Assembly (NCBI GenBank): GCA_937890045.1
Contig: CALBXV010000634.1
Coordinates: forward strand, 1 to 7,824
Source of the DNA: an uncultured archaeon
Lineage (GTDB): Archaea > Thermoproteota > Nitrososphaeria > Nitrososphaerales > CALBXV01
Reading direction: 5' to 3'
Length of the DNA stretch: 7,824 nucleotides
The notes below the pieces were generated by a model. That model was given only the letters and a program-made list of their open reading frames with translations, made no database searches and was not told where the DNA came from. How positions within the stretch are numbered: the first letter of the stretch is position 1; every line of letters begins with the position of its first letter. The position numbers and the translations under genes are program-made. Shown piece by piece: positions 4,365-7,824 of this stretch.

Positions 4365-7225
4365 TTAATTATTGTTTTATTAGATATCTTTTCAAGTTTA
4401 ATGCAATTAGTAAGATTATACAAAACATCAGTAAAATGTGATACTATAAATATTTGATTAAATCTATTTGATAAATTATATAATATCTTTAATAAGCGTA
4501 AAGCATTATTTTTATCTAAAGAATCAAAAGCTTCATCCATAAATAGTATTTTATAATTTCTATTAGTTCTTTGAGTCTGAAATATAGATAGACTTAATCT
4601 AATTAAAGATTTAAGCAACTTCTTTTCGCCACCTGAGAAATATTTAACATCACGCTTTTTAATCCCATCATCAATTATAAAACCAATAGTTTCTTTTATA
4701 CTACCACTTTTTAGTTCTTCCTGTGTGGATATTTGTATACTATATTTACTAATATATTTAGTTAATATATTTAATATATCCTGTAACTGCGGAAGAGCTG
4801 AATTTATAATTAGTTGTGGTATACCATTATTACTAAATGCTGTTGATAGCACAGATATTTTAGAGATTTCTGTTGTTATTTCTTTTATTTGTGATTCCAG
4901 TTCTAAAGATTCTAATATACCTTTTTTACAAAATTCTAGTTCTTTTTTAATTTCTGCTTGAGATATTTTATCCTGTGTAATTATATTTTTTACAATATCT
5001 ATTTTTTTATTTATATCTACTTTTTTTCTTGTATTTTCTAATTTAAGTTCAGAGAGTCTTAATCCTAATTTTGTATGTTCATTTTCATTAACATCTGGAA
5101 TAATAAATTTATTTTTATCTTTTGAAGATTGCTGTTTTATTTGTTTTAATTTCATTAAAATTTTATTTTCATCTTTTAACCATATAGACATTTCATCTTT
5201 TAATTTTTTTATCTTATCTGTTGCTTTTAAAGCACTATTTATAAATTTACATTGTAATAAATCTTCTTTACATCCTACATCATTTAATTTAGTTTTTTCA
5301 TTTTTTAATGATATAATTGTATTATTATATTGTTCTATTTTTCTTTTTATTTTATTTTCTTTTTCATTGTATTTTTTTATATGTGAATGTTCTTTATTAG
5401 TAATATTTAATAATTCAGACATTTTAACTGTTTTTTCTTTTAGTTGTTTTGTTAATTTATCATATTTTTTTGTTTTATCATCTATTTCTTTATCATGTTT
5501 ATTAGAAATAGGCTTTTGTAAATCATTATTATATTTATGTAATTTATCTGTATTAGATTTAAGTTTTTTTGAAACTTCTATTAATTTATTTTTAGATATT
5601 TCAATATCATATTTAAGTGTATCTGTATTTTGCATATTAAGTCTATTAATAATAAATTCTTTTTTACCAACAGACTTATCCAATTTACTATCTATTTTTT
5701 CTTTAATACCCAGTATATAATTTAATCCAAGCAGTTTATGAAAGATATTTTTTCTTTCTGATGGGTCTAAATCAACTATATCACCATAAGAAAATTGTGT
5801 AGAAAATACAGAAGATAATAAAAGTTCTTCTGGGCCTATTAATGTTTCTATATATTTATTAACTTCACCTACTTTAGGACCTACTAATATTTTATTACCA
5901 TCATAAATAAATGCTGTATTTTTACCTTTATTTACTTTCCGTACAATTCTATATTTACCTGTATTTGTAATTAATGTTGTTTCTATTTTTCCATTATCTG
6001 ATATATTAGATATTTTTCCGTAAGATGGGAATTTACCATATAAAGCTGCAAACATTGATTCTAGTAAAATAGTTTTACCAGAAGCGTTTTCACCTGATAT
6101 AGCAAGTATTGGATCTTCAAAATCTATATGTGTATTTTTATGTGGGCCTATATTAGTTAAAGTTAAAGAATTAAATCTATTTAATGAACCTTGTGGTAGA
6201 TAAGTATTATCTATATCTATATCTTTTAATACTTCTATTAATTCTTTAATATTTACTTCTATTTTCTTATCTTTTATATATTTCTTTAATAGTGTTTCTA
6301 TATTATCTGTAATTGATGCATCTGTTCTTGATTTTATTGTTGCTATTTCTTTCTGTTTTTCAAATATATAATTATCAGGTAATTTCTTATTTGGTAATTG
6401 TTTACCTTTAATCTTTACATAATCTATTTTACGACATTTAAATTTATCTATGGATTTTACATCTATATTATAGTATTTAGCTGTATCTGGTATTTCTATA
6501 ATCTCATCTTCAAGAATACCCTGTTTGTATATATCTATTATTCTTACGCTACCTGTTAAACTACTTTCACCAAAATCATGTTGCCAAGGTGTACCTGTAT
6601 AATACCCTTGTTGTTTATGTATATGCCCTAATGCAACAATATGAAAACCAAAAGAATCAATTTCATCTTTAGTAAAAGTAAAATCCCCACCAAATACTAC
6701 ATGATTATTAGGAAGTTCTGTTCCTTCAACTTGACAATGTCCCAATAATACATTAAATCCATCTTTATTATTTTCTATTCTATTTTGTAATTCTTCTATT
6801 ATTTCATCTTTATTTTCATACATAGATGGATACATCCAAGGCAAAGTAATTATATTTACACCATCACCTATACTATAACTCTGTATATTGTGAGATACAA
6901 AAATTCTAGATTTATAATCAAAAGAAACTAAAGCATTTTTCTGATTATCATCAGTAGACATATCATGGTTTCCAGGGATCATAATAATTCTTCTTCTTTC
7001 ATCTCTATATAAAAAATCATGTAAAGGTGAACTTATAGAATCGAATACACTACCAAAACTTGATTCTTTACCACCTATATTAAAATCATGAAATATATCT
7101 CCTGAAATAAGCAAATATTGAACTTCTTTATCTTCTAATATATTAATTAAATTCTCCATACCTAATGAAGTATCTTTAATATTATCATGGCTTGCATGAA
7201 TATCACCTATAACTGCTAATATCAT
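4361..7225 (-). CDS. SbcD-SbcC (gp47-gp46/Mre11-Rad50) single-chain fusion
   Basis: This 954-aa protein joins both subunits of the DNA-end-processing nuclease in one chain. The phosphoesterase part (about 1-240) has GDIH at 7-10, GDIFHD at 42-47, GNHD at 85-88, GHCQ at 162-165 and GHIHK at 200-204: all five metal-binding motifs. A linker region of about 110 residues leads to the ATPase: NIGPHKNTHIDF, Walker A GENASGKT at 378-385, Q-loop Q477, a long Lys/Glu-rich coiled coil (about 510-800), signature FSGGEKK (S864), Walker B ILFMDEAFDSLD (D897, E898) and H-switch H930. The coiled-coil apex has a Cys pair C652/C659 (CX6C) instead of CxxC. The length is close to T4 gp47 plus gp46 (339 + 560). 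AAAGGA at 7240..7235 supports the ATG at 7225. In T4 this pair resects ends for recombination-dependent replication and helps degrade host DNA. Confidence 0.95.
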   Translation of the reverse strand: MILAVIGDIHASHDNIKDTSLGMENLINILEDKEVQYLLISGDIFHDFNIGGKESSFGSVFDSISSPLHDFLYRDERRRIIMIPGNHDMSTDDNQKNALVSFDYKSRIFVSHNIQSYSIGDGVNIITLPWMYPSMYENKDEIIEELQNRIENNKDGFNVLLGHCQVEGTELPNNHVVFGGDFTFTKDEIDSFGFHIVALGHIHKQQGYYTGTPWQHDFGESSLTGSVRIIDIYKQGILEDEIIEIPDTAKYYNIDVKSIDKFKCRKIDYVKIKGKQLPNKKLPDNYIFEKQKEIATIKSRTDASITDNIETLLKKYIKDKKIEVNIKELIEVLKDIDIDNTYLPQGSLNRFNSLTLTNIGPHKNTHIDFEDPILAISGENASGKTILLESMFAALYGKFPSYGKISNISDNGKIETTLITNTGKYRIVRKVNKGKNTAFIYDGNKILVGPKVGEVNKYIETLIGPEELLLSSVFSTQFSYGDIVDLDPSERKNIFHKLLGLNYILGIKEKIDSKLDKSVGKKEFIINRLNMQNTDTLKYDIEISKNKLIEVSKKLKSNTDKLHKYNNDLQKPISNKHDKEIDDKTKKYDKLTKQLKEKTVKMSELLNITNKEHSHIKKYNEKENKIKRKIEQYNNTIISLKNEKTKLNDVGCKEDLLQCKFINSALKATDKIKKLKDEMSIWLKDENKILMKLKQIKQQSSKDKNKFIIPDVNENEHTKLGLRLSELKLENTRKKVDINKKIDIVKNIITQDKISQAEIKKELEFCKKGILESLELESQIKEITTEISKISVLSTAFSNNGIPQLIINSALPQLQDILNILTKYISKYSIQISTQEELKSGSIKETIGFIIDDGIKKRDVKYFSGGEKKLLKSLIRLSLSIFQTQRTNRNYKILFMDEAFDSLDKNNALRLLKILYNLSNRFNQIFIVSHFTDVLYNLTNCIKLEKISNKTIIK

Positions 7226-7234
7226 ATTTATTTT

Positions 7235-7240
7235 TCCTTT
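7235..7240 (-). promoter_or_regulatory. Ribosome binding site of the SbcCD-like fusion
   Basis: AAAGGA on the minus strand lies 9 bases before the ATG at 7225. It overlaps the TAA stop of the nuclease gene (7241..7239), so termination and reinitiation are adjacent. Confidence 0.6.
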
Positions 7241-7667
7241 AAAATATATGTTTTGACTCTATAATTTGTTCATATAATTTAAAAAATACTTCAGCATCCA
7301 TACTAATTATAGCTTTTTCATTGCTTTTTCTTGTTACTAATAACCAATCTGTATTTTCTTTTTGGTTGGCTTTTGCTTGTTCAATAGCTTTTGATAAATT
7401 AATCTTTTCACATCTTTTTGATTCAACTGAAAATGGGAAAAGTTGTTGTGCTTCACCTATTAATTTAATATCAACTCCACTTTGTCCCATCTCTCTACTT
7501 TCAATTAATTCATCTTTACCACATTTAATATGGGTAATTTTTGAAATTTCATAAGCAACCCATTTTTGTAATTCTCTACCCTTTGCTTTTGCTGACGATA
7601 TTTTTTTTCTTTTCTTTTTCTTCTTTTTCTTTTTCTTCTTTTTCTTTTCTAATTCTTTCATTTTCAT
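7239..7667 (-). CDS. Putative PD-(D/E)XK endonuclease with poly-lysine N-terminus
   Basis: The core (about 24-142) begins SSAKAKGRELQKWVAYEI and resembles a phage nuclease family sometimes labelled Holliday-junction resolvase-like. Likely PD-(D/E)XK residues are E40 in the first helix, D66 in MGQSGVDIKL, and E82/K84 in FPFSVESKR, followed by the helical IEQAKANQ and the strand DWLLVTRK. The N-terminus is odd: M-K-M-K-E-L-E, then twelve lysines, R and two more lysines, encoded by a homopurine tract. The first 92 bases overlap the lipoprotein frame. The ATG at 7667 is the longest choice. The ATG at 7661 is better spaced (8 bases) from the only GGGA site, so the protein may be 140 aa. No ATG exists between there and residue 60, so a start in or before the tract is forced. 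It probably cuts branched or host DNA alongside the SbcCD-like protein; specificity is unknown. Confidence 0.82.
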   Translation of the reverse strand: MKMKELEKKKKKKKKKKKKRKKISSAKAKGRELQKWVAYEISKITHIKCGKDELIESREMGQSGVDIKLIGEAQQLFPFSVESKRCEKINLSKAIEQAKANQKENTDWLLVTRKSNEKAIISMDAEVFFKLYEQIIESKHIF

Positions 7668-7824
7668 TTTCCCAATATTGTTGTTCTAATCTTGCACTTG
7701 CTTCTTTCATTGCCTTAATGGTTTTAACTTCTTTATATGTAAGAAGTATTTTTGGCGTACCTTGTATAAGTTGATGTGCAACAAGTGGAATACAACCAGA
7801 TAAAGATAAAGATAAAGACATAAA
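7576..7824 (-). CDS. Small lipoprotein, 5'-partial at right edge
   Basis: The frame is open to the right edge (first complete codon F, then MSLSLSLSGC) and ends at TAG 7578..7576. L-S-L-S-G-C is a good lipobox with Cys as the likely lipidated +1 residue. An in-window ATG at 7821 would leave only nine residues before that Cys and no positive charge, so the real start with the n-region should lie beyond the window. The mature part is about 72 aa: a short nonpolar region (IPLVAHQLIQGTPKILL), a helix-prone segment (YKEVKTIKAMKEASARLEQQYWENENERIR) and a Lys/Glu repeat tail (KEKEE units). Sec export and envelope anchoring are expected. An o-spanin or superinfection-exclusion lipoprotein is possible, but neither is shown. 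Its 3' 92 bases overlap the nuclease gene. Confidence 0.65.
   Translation of the reverse strand, partial: FMSLSLSLSGCIPLVAHQLIQGTPKILLTYKEVKTIKAMKEASARLEQQYWENENERIRKEKEEKEKEEKEKKKNIVSKSKG
7601..7650. repeat. Homopyrimidine tract with perfect 43-bp mirror repeat
   Basis: On the plus strand, 7601-7650 contains only T and C, starting with eight T. Positions 7608-7650 form a perfect mirror repeat centred on C7629: T runs of 4,5,2,5,5,2,5,4 separated by single C read the same in both directions, with CT at each outer end. It also contains two direct 15-bp units (T5 C T2 C T5 C). Homopurine-homopyrimidine mirror repeats are the classical sequence for intramolecular triplex (H-DNA). The tract is coding in two frames, lipoprotein and nuclease. 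Confidence 0.9.
7799..7816 (-). repeat. Three tandem hexamers encoding Leu-Ser repeats
   Basis: GATAAA occurs three times in a row on the plus strand, preceding GACATAAA. On the coding strand this is TTTATC repeated, giving the alternating Leu-Ser h-region just before the lipobox. Adding or losing a unit would change signal-peptide length by two residues without shifting frame. Confidence 0.75.

Noticed and set aside
4443..4452. Possible AT-rich inverted repeats and terminators
   Set aside because: I found no GC-rich stem followed by a T run on the transcribed strand. T-rich stretches here are coding.
5236..5243. TATAAATA on the minus strand, like a T4 late promoter; similar matches at 1254-1261
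   Set aside because: These lie inside genes and are expected by chance in such AT-rich DNA. None sits before a gene start.
5367..5720. Plus-strand open frame of 117 codons with a Leu/Ser/Phe-rich product
   Set aside because: It is antisense to the Lys-rich coiled coil of the SbcCD-like gene. AAA/GAA codons read in reverse give Phe/Ser/Leu and mimic a membrane protein.
7541..7774. Plus-strand open frame with an FFFFSFSSFSF segment, and the neighbouring 7321-7554 frame
   Set aside because: The first is the reverse reading of the homopurine tract. Both are antisense to the nuclease and lipoprotein genes, with no ribosome site or family match.

Overview
The window looks like part of an AT-rich tailed bacteriophage genome, lytic or prophage; the host cannot be named from it. 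The evidence is tightly packed small genes on one strand, gene products resembling T4 replication and recombination proteins (gp41, UvsW, gp47/gp46), purine-rich Shine-Dalgarno sites, and many short genes of unknown function. TGA is used as a stop (for example at the ends of the SbcCD-like and 160-aa genes), so the standard bacterial code fits. All supported genes are on the minus strand, so transcription runs from right to left. Gaps are a few bases or overlaps, which suggests one operon. I see no RNA gene, CRISPR array, insertion sequence, clear promoter or clear terminator, and there is no gene-free stretch over 30 bases.

In transcription order, the right edge holds the 3' part of a small lipoprotein gene with an LSGC lipobox and a Lys/Glu-rich tail. 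Its end overlaps, in another frame, the start of a PD-(D/E)XK-type nuclease gene. The overlap lies in a 43-bp perfect homopyrimidine mirror repeat that encodes poly-lysine in the nuclease frame. Next is a 954-residue protein fusing an SbcD/Mre11/gp47-type phosphoesterase to an SbcC/Rad50/gp46-type coiled-coil ATPase. It is followed by five small Cys-rich genes: a CxxC/HxxC zinc-finger protein, a four-Cys protein with a helix-turn-helix-like tail, and three tandem paralogous zinc-ribbon proteins. Then come a UvsW-like SF2 helicase, an unknown basic 160-aa protein, a DnaB/gp41-like replicative helicase with a TTG start, and the 5' end of an acidic protein of unknown function that leaves the window on the left.

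The recognisable proteins form a replication and recombination-repair module. The SbcCD-like fusion would process DNA ends, the PD-(D/E)XK protein would cut DNA, the UvsW-like helicase would remodel forks, R-loops or D-loops, and the DnaB-like helicase would drive the fork. The most unusual points are the single-chain SbcD-SbcC fusion with a CX6C hook instead of CxxC, the cassette of five small metal-binding proteins including a recent tandem triplication, the P-loop cysteine in the DnaB-like helicase, and the H-DNA-type repeat in the lipoprotein/nuclease overlap.
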